Counted from the stretch's first letter, positions 1-6,945 are shown. The stretch: 12,647 nt of DNA from JAJDBU01 sp046756925 (GCA_046756925.1 JBHHXH010000074.1:1-12647), one strand, 5' to 3'. The notes: generated by a model from the sequence alone, not told the origin. Numbers and translations: made by a program.

Positions 1-1
1 G

Positions 2-1834
2 AAAGTCATTGTGAATGAAGCAGAGGCCGTGATTACCGGGACGAGCTTTACGTCCAACCCGTTTGACTTAATCGACTACAATTATGGATTAGATTATCTG
101 CTTGAGCATCCGTTGAGCAATACCTTAGTCACTGCCTGGGCCATGGATGACCAGGGTCGAATCGGTTCGGACAGCGTATCGGTATTGTTTCGGGATCTGC
201 CGGTGCCCACGATCAATGTCTTGTCGCCCTTGGACGGGGCGGTGCTCACCGAATCTCCGGTAACGTTCACTGCGCAGGTCTTCGATGCCACGCAAGTCAC
301 CCTAAACGGTCAACCGGCTCAAGTCGTCGACAATCATTTTTCGGGGCAGATGGACTTGGTGGAAGGGTTGAATACCTTTACGATGATTGCCAGAAACCCC
401 GGCAAGGCAGCGGCGAAAACCGTGACCGTTAATTTCCAGCCCAGCGCCGCCCTGGTTTCGTTAAAGATCGAAGCGGAGACCACCCAGCTGGCGCTCGGCC
501 ATCTGCTTCAACTTAAAGCCGTCGGGACCCGGGCGGACGGGAGTACCCTTGATCTGACGAACTCGGCCCTCTGGAGCAGCAGCGCACCAAGCGTTGCATC
601 CGTCAACAATACCGGTTTCGTCACCAGCCTCAAGCGGGGAATCACTACCATCCACGCAAGTTTCCAAGGACTCAGCGCGCATCTGGGGGTCGGGGTCGGC
701 TCTCGGGTGCTCCAAACGATAGCAATCGCCCATGAACCATCCTTTCAAGGAATCTTGGTCACCAGCGCCCTAAAAATGGGTGTGGGAGGGAGCCAATCCC
801 TGATCGCCCTCGGCACCTTCAGCGACGGAGCCCTGATCGATTTAAAGAAAAACTTCTTCCCGCATACCTGGAGCAGCAGCAATCCGGACGTGGCGACGAT
901 CGATGCCATCACGGGCCGGGTGATCGCCATCCGGGCCGGCACGACCGAGCTTTCGGTCGCGTCCGGCAGCGTGACGGGAACCACGACTTTGACCGTCTCC
1001 GCGCCGCCGATGCACCTGTTTATCACGGATCCGCCGGCCGGATCGACGGTGAACCGATCCGAAGTCACCGTCACGGGCACCGTGATCACGGGGGCGGCGG
1101 AAGTGGGGATTACCGTCAACGGCCTCCCGGCCGATGTGTTCGGAAACCGCTTCGTCGTCCACGACGTGCCGCTGGAAGCGGGCGAGAACACCCTCAAGGC
1201 GGAGGGCATCGATGCCAACGGAGCCACGGCTTCCTCGGAAGTGACGGTCAGTGCTTCCCCAACGGCCGATGGCATTACCCTGCGGTCCAACATCGCATCC
1301 GGCGTTGCGCCGCTGGAGATTAACCTGGAGATCGACAGCACCTTCGGGGCTTTTCCTACTTCAACACTATCCTTCAGCGGTCCGGCGCTTCCCGAGATCA
1401 CGCAGGTCAATCCCGCCCGATATCGGGTAAAATTAACCACAGAAGGAATTTATACCTTCACCGCCGAGGTGACGGACGATGCCGGGACAACGCATCGGGA
1501 CACGGCCACGGTCGTGGTCTTGAATTTCGCCGAGATGGACGCTCTGCTGAGGGCGAAGTGGGAGGGGATGGAAACAGCCTTGCTCAGCGGAGATATCGAT
1601 GGAGCAATGACCTTTTTCTCGAACCGCACTCAGGAGCGGTACCGTGAAATATTCCTCCAGATACAAAGCGTATTGCCTCAGACCTTTAGCGGACTGGAGG
1701 GTGTTCACCTGCTTTCCGTTCAAAACGATACAGCGGAAATGGAAGCGGTTCGAATCGAAGGGGGCATTCGTTATTCTTATCCCATCGTCTTTATCCGGGA
1801 TGAGCGGGGCGCCTGGACACTCTGGGGATTTTAG
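2..1834 (+). CDS. Secreted multidomain Ig-like/BIG2 protein, 5' end outside window
   Basis: The frame is open from base 2 with no stop, so the true start lies upstream and the GTG at 11 is probably internal. Counting from the first codon in the window, I see the end of one Ig-like domain (1-62), a glucodextranase-B-like Ig domain (about 66-147), two BIG2-type domains (about 150-232 and 236-332, each with a W-S-S-S-x-P-x-V-A core), a second glucodextranase-B-like domain (336-418), a PKD-like domain (420-505) and a C-terminal alpha/beta domain (508-610). The last resembles an NTF2-like fold and ends in RDERGAWTLWGF. Such strings of domains usually form cell-surface or secreted adhesins or structural proteins; no catalytic motif is visible. 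The stop codon overlaps the ribosome binding site of the next gene, suggesting coupled translation. The final 16 codons are duplicated downstream at 2755-2805. The domain calls are confident in kind; the cellular role is unknown. Confidence 0.85.
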   Translation, partial: KVIVNEAEAVITGTSFTSNPFDLIDYNYGLDYLLEHPLSNTLVTAWAMDDQGRIGSDSVSVLFRDLPVPTINVLSPLDGAVLTESPVTFTAQVFDATQVTLNGQPAQVVDNHFSGQMDLVEGLNTFTMIARNPGKAAAKTVTVNFQPSAALVSLKIEAETTQLALGHLLQLKAVGTRADGSTLDLTNSALWSSSAPSVASVNNTGFVTSLKRGITTIHASFQGLSAHLGVGVGSRVLQTIAIAHEPSFQGILVTSALKMGVGGSQSLIALGTFSDGALIDLKKNFFPHTWSSSNPDVATIDAITGRVIAIRAGTTELSVASGSVTGTTTLTVSAPPMHLFITDPPAGSTVNRSEVTVTGTVITGAAEVGITVNGLPADVFGNRFVVHDVPLEAGENTLKAEGIDANGATASSEVTVSASPTADGITLRSNIASGVAPLEINLEIDSTFGAFPTSTLSFSGPALPEITQVNPARYRVKLTTEGIYTFTAEVTDDAGTTHRDTATVVVLNFAEMDALLRAKWEGMETALLSGDIDGAMTFFSNRTQERYREIFLQIQSVLPQTFSGLEGVHLLSVQNDTAEMEAVRIEGGIRYSYPIVFIRDERGAWTLWGF

Positions 1835-1846
1835 GAGAACTTTATG
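1832..1846 (+). promoter_or_regulatory. Shine-Dalgarno overlapping the stop codon of the Ig gene
   Basis: TAGGAG contains both the TAG stop of the Ig-like gene and an AGGAG ribosome binding site, six bases before ATG 1844. This fixes the start of the small downstream gene and implies coupled translation. The same module is repeated at 2803-2817. Confidence 0.75.
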
Positions 1847-2404
1847 AGAATGTTGTGTGTGGCAGGAATGGTCGGCCTGATCTTTTTTGCCGGAGCCATG
1901 AACGTGTGGGCCGCCTATGAAGGCCGGGTCGTCGATGCGGAAACGAAGGAGCCGGTGGCGGGCGTGGTGGTGTTTATGGAGTGGAGTACCCTCGAATTCA
2001 ACCTCATGCCCCATAATCGCGTCTATGCAGAGGCCCATGAAACCCTCACGGACGAAGAGGGCCGCTTTTCCCTGCAGAAATACTGGTCCTTCAATCCCTG
2101 GAAGTTGCTTTTTACGGGCAATCAACTCACTATTTTTAAAAGCGGATATGAGCCCTTATGGGGAGGGTCATGGGAGACTCTAGTGCGGGACGAGTGGTTT
2201 GAGGAAAAAGGTACATTTATCTGGAAGGTCGAGGATGGAAAGCCGGTGCTTCTTTTACGAAGAGCTTTGGACATCGAAAAAAGACACATGGATATAGGTC
2301 GGGTGGGACCAAATGTGCCAGATGATAAGATGAAGTTATTGCGTGTGGAAATGGACAAGGAATACGAAATTATTCACCAATACAAAAGGAACCTAAAGTG
2401 TTAA
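1844..2404 (+). CDS. Small exported carboxypeptidase-regulatory-like protein, copy 1
   Basis: A 186-residue protein with a cleavable signal peptide (residues 1 to about 23, hydrophobic GLIFFAGA core). It is followed by a carboxypeptidase-regulatory-like beta-sandwich: YEGRVVDAETKEPVAGVVV at 25-43, then a T-D-E-E-G-R-F turn at 69-75 typical of this fold. The C-terminal third is charged and has no recognised domain. ATG 1844 is chosen because AGGAG lies six bases upstream. The gene sits nine bases after the Ig gene and overlaps the next start (GTG 2398). A second copy lies at 2815-3381. Residues 24-102 differ from that copy at only seven positions, while the signal peptides and the last 40 or so residues have diverged strongly. 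Proteins with this fold are often exported and bind or stabilise partners; no enzyme activity is suggested. The specific function is unknown. Confidence 0.8.
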   Translation: MRMLCVAGMVGLIFFAGAMNVWAAYEGRVVDAETKEPVAGVVVFMEWSTLEFNLMPHNRVYAEAHETLTDEEGRFSLQKYWSFNPWKLLFTGNQLTIFKSGYEPLWGGSWETLVRDEWFEEKGTFIWKVEDGKPVLLLRRALDIEKRHMDIGRVGPNVPDDKMKLLRVEMDKEYEIIHQYKRNLKC

Positions 2405-2805
2405 AAAACCGTTACGAATGCATGAAAGGTAAAAGCTTGGCGTTCTTGATCGTAGTACTGAGCGCTATATCACCAGCATTCGCCTGGGACAATAAAACCA
2501 CCCATCGAGACCTTTCTAATGTCGCTGCTGAACGCTCCGTCCTGGGGAAAGGTTATTTGAGGAATGTTTTAGGCATTGAAGGTGCTCTTGACGCTAGAGT
2601 GCATTGGGAAGGAGGAAAATTAGGCAAAGATCGGCGTATTAGACAATGGCTTCAAGACGGCGGCGAGTTTGAGGACGACTCCGGTCGGTTTTTCAATCAC
2701 TTTCACAACCCCCTGCGTCCGCATCCTTGGAGCGATGCGGGCCTGAATGATTCCATCATCTTTATCCGGGATGAGCGGGGCGCCTGGACACTCTGGGGGT
2801 TTTAG
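2398..2805 (+). CDS. Chimeric ORF: truncated PLC/S1-P1-like N-terminus fused to Ig-protein tail
   Basis: A 135-residue ORF. Residues 1-119 match the first 114 residues of the full PLC-like enzyme encoded at 3398-5806: a signal peptide, then WDNKTTHRDLS and the FEDDSGRFFNHFHNP segment. Residues 120-135 match the C-terminal tail of the Ig-like protein (FIRDERGAWTLWGF). The switch falls at 2754/2755 and keeps the frame. GTG 2398 is preferred as start because AAAGGA lies seven bases upstream and it aligns with ATG 3398 of the full copy; ATG 2422 is an alternative. It overlaps the preceding gene by seven bases. The ORF lacks the HxxxDx5H zinc site and the propeller, so it cannot be a complete enzyme. 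It may be exported and inert, or a pseudogene kept as a translational bridge to the next gene. Codon 119 and the tail are intact with no stops. Confidence 0.7.
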   Translation: MLKNRYECMKGKSLAFLIVVLSAISPAFAWDNKTTHRDLSNVAAERSVLGKGYLRNVLGIEGALDARVHWEGGKLGKDRRIRQWLQDGGEFEDDSGRFFNHFHNPLRPHPWSDAGLNDSIIFIRDERGAWTLWGF

Positions 2806-2817
2806 GAGCATTTTATG
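2803..2817 (+). promoter_or_regulatory. Duplicated stop/Shine-Dalgarno module
   Basis: The chimeric ORF ends with TAG inside TAGGAG, six bases before ATG 2815, exactly as at 1832-1846. The duplication therefore carried the coupled ribosome binding site together with the Ig tail, which sets the start of the second small gene. Confidence 0.72.
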
Positions 2818-3381
2818 CGGAGCGTGTTGAGAACGGGAATGATCGTTCTGATCTTTTTTGCCGGAGCCATGGAAGCCTCTGCCGCCTATGAAGGCCGGGT
2901 CGTCGATGCGGAAACGAAGGAGCCGGTGGCGGGCGTGGTGGTCCTTATGGAATGGAGCACCCTCGAATTCAATCTTATGCCCCACAACCATGTCTTTGCG
3001 GAGGCCCATGAGACCCTCACGGACGAGGAGGGCCGCTTTTCACTGCCGAGATACTGGTCCTTCAATCCCTGGAAGCTGCTTTTTACGGATAATATTCTGA
3101 CGATTTTTAAAAGTGGTTATGCGCCCATTACAGGGGGAGCTTGGTGGACCTTATTGGAATACGAGTGGGGCGCGGATAAAGGAAAGTTTATCTGGAAGAT
3201 TGAGGATGGAAAGCCGGTTCTTTTACTAAAAAAGGCGTCGGACAGGGAACAACGACTGAGGAACATGAGGCGTGTGCGGCGTAGTCCAACGAAAGAAGAT
3301 CTTATGACAAAAGAGATTAACAAAGAGCGTGAATTCTTCGGGTTTGAACCGTTTACTATAGAGACACTTACTACAGAATAA
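2815..3381 (+). CDS. Small exported carboxypeptidase-regulatory-like protein, copy 2
   Basis: A 188-residue paralogue of the protein at 1844-2404. It has a signal peptide (residues 1 to about 23, hydrophobic IVLIFFAGA core), then the same regulatory-like beta-sandwich with YEGRVVDAETKEPVAGVVV and a T-D-E-E-G-R-F turn. The middle (about residues 103-140) is moderately conserved. The last 45 residues (rich in K, R and E) do not align with copy 1. It starts nine bases after the chimeric ORF's stop through a stop-overlapping AGGAG, and ends in two consecutive TAA codons 16 bases before the PLC-like gene. A 62-base run starting near 2881 is identical to copy 1 even at silent positions, pointing to recent duplication or gene conversion in that patch. 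The role is unknown; being sandwiched between two secreted proteins suggests an extracytoplasmic accessory function. Confidence 0.8.
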   Translation: MRSVLRTGMIVLIFFAGAMEASAAYEGRVVDAETKEPVAGVVVLMEWSTLEFNLMPHNHVFAEAHETLTDEEGRFSLPRYWSFNPWKLLFTDNILTIFKSGYAPITGGAWWTLLEYEWGADKGKFIWKIEDGKPVLLLKKASDREQRLRNMRRVRRSPTKEDLMTKEINKEREFFGFEPFTIETLTTE

Positions 3382-3397
3382 TAAGGATCACTTGGAA

Positions 3398-5806
3398 ATG
3401 TTGAAAAGGATCAGGAAGGCGGTGATCTACATCAGTATATTAGTCATGTCGATTCCTACGGCAATGGCCTGGGATAATGAAACCACACACCGGGATCTTT
3501 CTGAGGTTGCGGCTGAGCGGTCCGCCTTAGGGAATGGATATTTGCAGAATGTTTTAGGGATCAATGCCGGGCTCGGTGCAAGGTTACATTGGGATGGTGG
3601 AAAAAGAAAGAAGCAGAAAAGTATTTTGGAATGGCTTCAAGACGGCGGCGAGTTTGAGGACGACTCCGGGCGGTTTTTCAATCATTTTCACAACCCCCTG
3701 CGTCCGCATCCTTGGAGCGATGCGGGCCTGAACGATTCCGTGCTCGGCTTTTCCTTTACCGGCGGATCGGCCCTGCTGTGGGCGCAAAATGCGGGGACTC
3801 TTCCAGATCCGAATCTGGACTGGTCCTGGCAGGCCGTGCGCGGTTATTTCCATCAGGCCCTCACCGCCCCCGTCAAGACGGACCGCGACGCCTTCCTGGC
3901 CCAGACCTTCCGGGGCCTCGGCAACCAAATCCACCTCATCCAGGACATGTCGCAACCCGCCCATGTCCGGAACGACGCCCATCCGGAGGACCCCTTCGGC
4001 GTCATTCCCTTTACCACCATTCGATGGATCGAACGCCTGGAAAATTGGGCGAAAATAAATAAGGACACCGCCTTGACATTCATGAACGCACCTTCGATCT
4101 TTCCCGATGTTTCGCTCGACAGCTCAAGGGGGGCGCTTATCCCGATCGTTCAGTTCTGGGACACCGACCAATACGACGGCACGGCCGGGACCCTTCCCTT
4201 GACGGGCGGCACGACCGTGGGTTTGGCCGAGCACACGAACGCCCACTTCTTCAGCGATGACACCATCAACGCCAGCCGGCCGAGACATCAATTTCCATTT
4301 CCATCCGTCAGAATAGAGGACTACGCCATCTGTGCGGACGTTGCGCCGCCCGGTTCGCGCGCCGAACGCCGCTGGTATATCAGCCGGACGCCCTGCTCGG
4401 CAGCCTCCGTAGATCATTTTTTGGCCTCTTCTTTCCTGCCCGCTCCAAAACCGACCGAGATCAGCCCCAGCACACAACTCGACGACCGTGTTTATGAAGA
4501 TTATGCCCGGCAGCTCCTCCCCCGCGCCGTGGGCTACTCTGCCGCCCTGCTCGACTATTTCTTCCGGGGCGAGCTGTCCGCCGTCCCGGTTGCAGCGGGC
4601 ATCGCCGTTCGCAACGGCGGGACGGAGACCCTGGGCCTGGACCCGGCAACCGGCCTGGCCGGCGGCACGCTGGAAGTTTACTACGACGATGCGGCGTCGA
4701 TACGAAGACTCCTGGCCACGCATGCCTTGACCGTCCCCTTGGCCCCCACCGATCCGGCCATCGTCGTTCCCTTCGTCCATCCCACGGACAACACCGCCTT
4801 CCGGCGCTACATCGTCGTCTACCGGGGTCCCCTGGGCGCGGAGCAGGACGCCGTCATCGGGAAGGTCACGGCCCAGCAGATCTACTTCGTCCGGGAAGAA
4901 GCCGGAACGGATGGGTTGCTTCGCGACAAGATTTACCGGATGAACCCGGACGGCAGCGGCAAAACCCTGATCTACGACAATGCCGATGCGGATATTCATC
5001 TCACCGGCTTGGCCGTCTCTCCGGACGGACGCACCCTGGCCTTCGTTCCCCTGGCGCTCACGAACCCGCCCTTGAACCCGACCATCCAGCTGCTGAATAT
5101 CAAAAGCGGCAGCCTCATGCCGCTTACGGCCGGAGCTTTTCCGGCCTGGTCGCCGGACGGCACGCGCATCGCCTTCCGCCGGGCCAGCCTGCCGCCGTCT
5201 TCCGCCGTTGCCGACTTGGATATCGTTGTCCGAGACATCGCCACCGGTATCGAAACGCCGCTCACCCCCAGCCCGCATGCGGCGGATGCCGGCCTCAACG
5301 CCAACAACAACAGCCAGCCGGCCTGGGCGCCCGACGGCAACAGCCTCGCCTTCTCGCGGAGCAAAAGCAGTCTGGACCCGAAAACGACGGTCTGTTCGCC
5401 CGGGTCCATCCTCTACCGCATGGACCTCAGCGGGAAGCTCCTGGGACCCCTCAGCTGTGTCACCACAGCCTTGGCGGATGCCGATACCGCCCCCGGCTTT
5501 CGGCCCGATGGCGGAGAGATTGTCTTTACACGTAAATTGAGGGCCGGGCTTCCTGAGCTTTATAAAGTCACGGTGGAAGCAAACGGAATCGGCACGCAGA
5601 CCAAATTGACGGACTCGGACGGAACCAGCTTTGTGGAATTGTTTCCCGCCTGGTCTTTGGATGCCTCCTTCATCCTGATTGAATCCGGTCGGGATGGAGA
5701 CATCGACCTTTGGCGGGTCGATCCCAACGGCGCAGGCTACCGCGATAACCTCACGGACGACAACCCGAACGTCGATGCCTGGCCCGCCTTCGGCTGGATG
5801 CCGTAG
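3398..5806 (+). CDS. Secreted zinc-PLC/S1-P1-like enzyme with C-terminal TolB-type propeller
   Basis: An 802-residue protein from ATG 3398, which has AAGGA ten bases upstream; a TTG at 3392 is also in frame but too close to that site. The signal peptide ends in A-M-A before W25. Zinc-dependent phospholipase C and S1/P1 nucleases use the mature N-terminal Trp as a zinc ligand, and here W25 would become residue 1. Other likely ligands are H31, an Asp in the DGGEFEDD stretch (82-89), H96/H98 in FNHFHNP, and H179, D183 and H189 in HLIQDMSQPAH, which has the HxxxDx5H spacing of the family. A later TNAHFFSDDT segment may supply the rest. Residues about 380-490 look like a beta-sandwich linker. Residues 490-802 hold at least five PD40/TolB-like propeller blades with S/A-P-D-G turns. 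It probably hydrolyses phosphoesters outside the cytoplasm; phospholipid versus nucleic-acid substrate cannot be decided. Confidence 0.82.
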   Translation: MLKRIRKAVIYISILVMSIPTAMAWDNETTHRDLSEVAAERSALGNGYLQNVLGINAGLGARLHWDGGKRKKQKSILEWLQDGGEFEDDSGRFFNHFHNPLRPHPWSDAGLNDSVLGFSFTGGSALLWAQNAGTLPDPNLDWSWQAVRGYFHQALTAPVKTDRDAFLAQTFRGLGNQIHLIQDMSQPAHVRNDAHPEDPFGVIPFTTIRWIERLENWAKINKDTALTFMNAPSIFPDVSLDSSRGALIPIVQFWDTDQYDGTAGTLPLTGGTTVGLAEHTNAHFFSDDTINASRPRHQFPFPSVRIEDYAICADVAPPGSRAERRWYISRTPCSAASVDHFLASSFLPAPKPTEISPSTQLDDRVYEDYARQLLPRAVGYSAALLDYFFRGELSAVPVAAGIAVRNGGTETLGLDPATGLAGGTLEVYYDDAASIRRLLATHALTVPLAPTDPAIVVPFVHPTDNTAFRRYIVVYRGPLGAEQDAVIGKVTAQQIYFVREEAGTDGLLRDKIYRMNPDGSGKTLIYDNADADIHLTGLAVSPDGRTLAFVPLALTNPPLNPTIQLLNIKSGSLMPLTAGAFPAWSPDGTRIAFRRASLPPSSAVADLDIVVRDIATGIETPLTPSPHAADAGLNANNNSQPAWAPDGNSLAFSRSKSSLDPKTTVCSPGSILYRMDLSGKLLGPLSCVTTALADADTAPGFRPDGGEIVFTRKLRAGLPELYKVTVEANGIGTQTKLTDSDGTSFVELFPAWSLDASFILIESGRDGDIDLWRVDPNGAGYRDNLTDDNPNVDAWPAFGWMP

Positions 5807-5947
5807 CGAAAGCTTTTGTAACACATGCCCCATTGCCTGCTCGCTGGTCGCCATGGGTGGGGTCCGTATTTCATTTCCGGAAAATCACGTCATAATACGA
5901 GAATTTCGATTGTTTTTTTGCCGTTTTCTATGTTATGGTGCCGCATC

Positions 5948-5962
5948 GCGTACATTGTACGC
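5948..5962. promoter_or_regulatory. Perfect 15-bp palindrome, candidate operator upstream of rpsB
   Basis: GCGTACATTGTACGC is a perfect inverted repeat (7+1+7). It abuts the TG of an extended -10 element (5963-5971), so a dimeric regulator bound here would overlap the promoter spacer. No known regulator is recognised from the motif. Confidence 0.4.
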
Positions 5963-5971
5963 TGTTATAAA
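5963..5971 (+). promoter_or_regulatory. Candidate extended -10 promoter for rpsB
   Basis: TGTTATAAA matches the extended -10 pattern TGnTATAAT at eight of the nine positions. No good -35 is found at 16-18 bases upstream, which fits either an extended -10 promoter or one that depends on a factor binding the adjacent palindrome. It would give a leader of about 130 nt before rpsB. Confidence 0.4.
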
Positions 5972-6000
5972 ATACGCACGCCCTATCGCCGGGCAGGGTC

Positions 6001-6031
6001 CCTGTCAATCGAGAAATGGCCGATTGACGGG
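6001..6031 (+). promoter_or_regulatory. Hairpin in the rpsB leader
   Basis: CCTGTCAATCG (6001-6011) pairs with CGATTGACGGG (6021-6031), giving an 11-bp stem with one G-U pair and a nine-base loop. There is no U-tract, so it is not a simple terminator. Since S2 represses its own operon through leader RNA in other bacteria, this is a candidate autoregulatory element, by inference only. Confidence 0.45.
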
Positions 6032-6108
6032 TTTGCCGGGCAATGAACTTGAAATGGACTTGAGATGAGGGCGGAGGATCAGACCCTTTTGTAAGGAGGC
6101 AGTGCCGA

Positions 6109-6945
6109 ATGGCGGTGATTGAAATGAAAGCACTATTGGAAGCGGGTGTCCATTTCGGACATAAAACGAAACGATGGAACCCGAAGATGGCGAAATATAT
6201 CTTCGGAGAACGGAATAATACCTGTATTATCAATCTGAAGAAGACGATTCAGCAGTTTTCTTTGGCTTACGACTTTGTGCGCGACCTTTCCTTGAAAGGG
6301 GAGTCGGTCCTATTTGTGGGGACGAAACGCCAGGCGCACGAGGTGGTCGAGGAAGAGGCAAAGCGCTGTGGGATGTATTATGTCAATCACCGCTGGCTGG
6401 GCGGGATGTTGACCAATTTCACCACCATCAAACAGAGCATCAAAAAATTAAAACGTTTGGAAAGCGCGGGAGAAGACGGCACCTACGAAAGATTGCCTAA
6501 AAAAGAAGTCATCAAGCTCGAAAAGGACCGCGTACAGCTGGAAAAAACCCTCGGTGGGATCAAGGAAATGGGCCAACTTCCCTCGGCCGTTTTCGTGGTC
6601 GATACGATCAAGGAGCGCACCGCGGTACTGGAAGCCAGAAAACTCGGTATTCCGATCATTGCGATCGTCGATACGAACTGCAATCCGGATGAGATCGATT
6701 TCGTCGTTCCCGGAAACGACGATGGGGTTCGCTCCGTTCGGTTCATCACCCAAAAGATCGCCGATGCCGCTTTAGAAGGTCAAATGATGAAAAAGGAGGA
6801 AGCGGCTTCCCCGCCTCCGGCGAGGCCTCATCAGACTCCGGAAACCCCGCCGGCGGATAAAGAAAATGCAAGTGAAGCGGCGGCGGAGGTTGTGTCGACG
6901 CCGGCCGCTTCCGAAGGTGTGAGTGACGGGGGGACGCCGGCCTAA
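6109..6945 (+). CDS. rpsB: 30S ribosomal protein S2
   Basis: S2 is a primary structural protein of the small ribosomal subunit, sits between head and body, and is needed for S1 docking. The protein has 278 residues and starts MAVIEMKALLEAGVHFGHKT. It has the family signatures RWNPKMAKYIFGERN, the FVGTKRQA segment, YVNHRWLGGMLTNF and IPIIAIVDTNCNPDEIDFVVPGNDD (the last split by more than one strand). The conserved core ends near residue 226. About 50 further residues form a low-complexity tail rich in A, E, P and T, making the protein longer than the roughly 240 residues of E. coli S2. ATG 6109 is supported by TAAGGAGG nine bases upstream. tsf follows after 133 bases, the usual partner order. 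Regulation may involve the leader palindrome and hairpin upstream. Confidence 0.98.
   Translation: MAVIEMKALLEAGVHFGHKTKRWNPKMAKYIFGERNNTCIINLKKTIQQFSLAYDFVRDLSLKGESVLFVGTKRQAHEVVEEEAKRCGMYYVNHRWLGGMLTNFTTIKQSIKKLKRLESAGEDGTYERLPKKEVIKLEKDRVQLEKTLGGIKEMGQLPSAVFVVDTIKERTAVLEARKLGIPIIAIVDTNCNPDEIDFVVPGNDDGVRSVRFITQKIADAALEGQMMKKEEAASPPPARPHQTPETPPADKENASEAAAEVVSTPAASEGVSDGGTPA

Larger units (their letters stand above)
1784..2754 (+). repeat. Tandem segmental duplication, copy A (971 bp)
   Basis: This copy runs from within the last codons of the Ig gene, across the first small gene, to codon 119 of the truncated PLC-like ORF. It is followed directly by copy B, which restarts at 2755 with the Ig tail. 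The Ig-tail part matches copy B at an offset of 971, and the 3' end at an offset of 985 because of small internal indels. The breakpoint at 2754/2755 shares only about two bases (CC) between the two parents. Confidence 0.85.
2755..3739 (+). repeat. Tandem segmental duplication, copy B (985 bp)
   Basis: The second copy of the unit starts with the Ig-tail sequence and covers the second small gene and the first 114 codons of the full PLC-like gene. After 3739 the PLC gene continues with sequence absent from copy A. Divergence from copy A is uneven: I count three differences in 109 bases at the 3' end (3631-3739) and four in 60 at the 5' end, but extensive differences in 3115-3630. Confidence 0.85.
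5807..6108. other. Intergenic region and rpsB leader
   Basis: This 302-bp stretch contains no convincing gene. The first half (5807-5900) shows no clear terminator for the PLC-like gene. The AT-rich middle (5900-5975) holds the palindrome and extended -10 described separately. The last part (5976-6108) is a candidate structured leader with an 11-bp hairpin and two copies of GCCGGGCA (5988-5995, 6035-6042) flanking it. It ends in a strong ribosome binding site, TAAGGAGG at 6092-6099, nine bases before the rpsB ATG. Confidence 0.6.

Noticed and set aside
745..1440. 231-residue minus-strand ORF
   Set aside because: It lies opposite the BIG2/Ig coding region and has no domain or upstream ribosome binding site of note.
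1784..3739. Duplication as a mobile element
   Set aside because: No terminal inverted repeats, target-site duplication or transposase are visible; the borders fall inside coding sequence as in a simple tandem duplication.
4124..5854. Long 576-residue ORF on the minus strand opposite the PLC-like gene
   Set aside because: It is a shadow of a GC-rich coding strand: its translation is rich in G, R and V with no recognisable domain, whereas the + strand protein has clear family motifs.
5827..5865. Possible terminator after the PLC-like gene
   Set aside because: CCCAT/ATGGG can pair over a long loop, but there is no U-tract after it.
5994..6004. CAGGGTCCCTG palindrome in the rpsB leader
   Set aside because: With a one-base centre it cannot fold as an RNA hairpin, and it competes with the better 11-bp stem.
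5825..6068. Short + strand ORFs in the rpsB upstream region
   Set aside because: They have no ribosome binding site, unnatural composition and overlap the promoter and leader elements.
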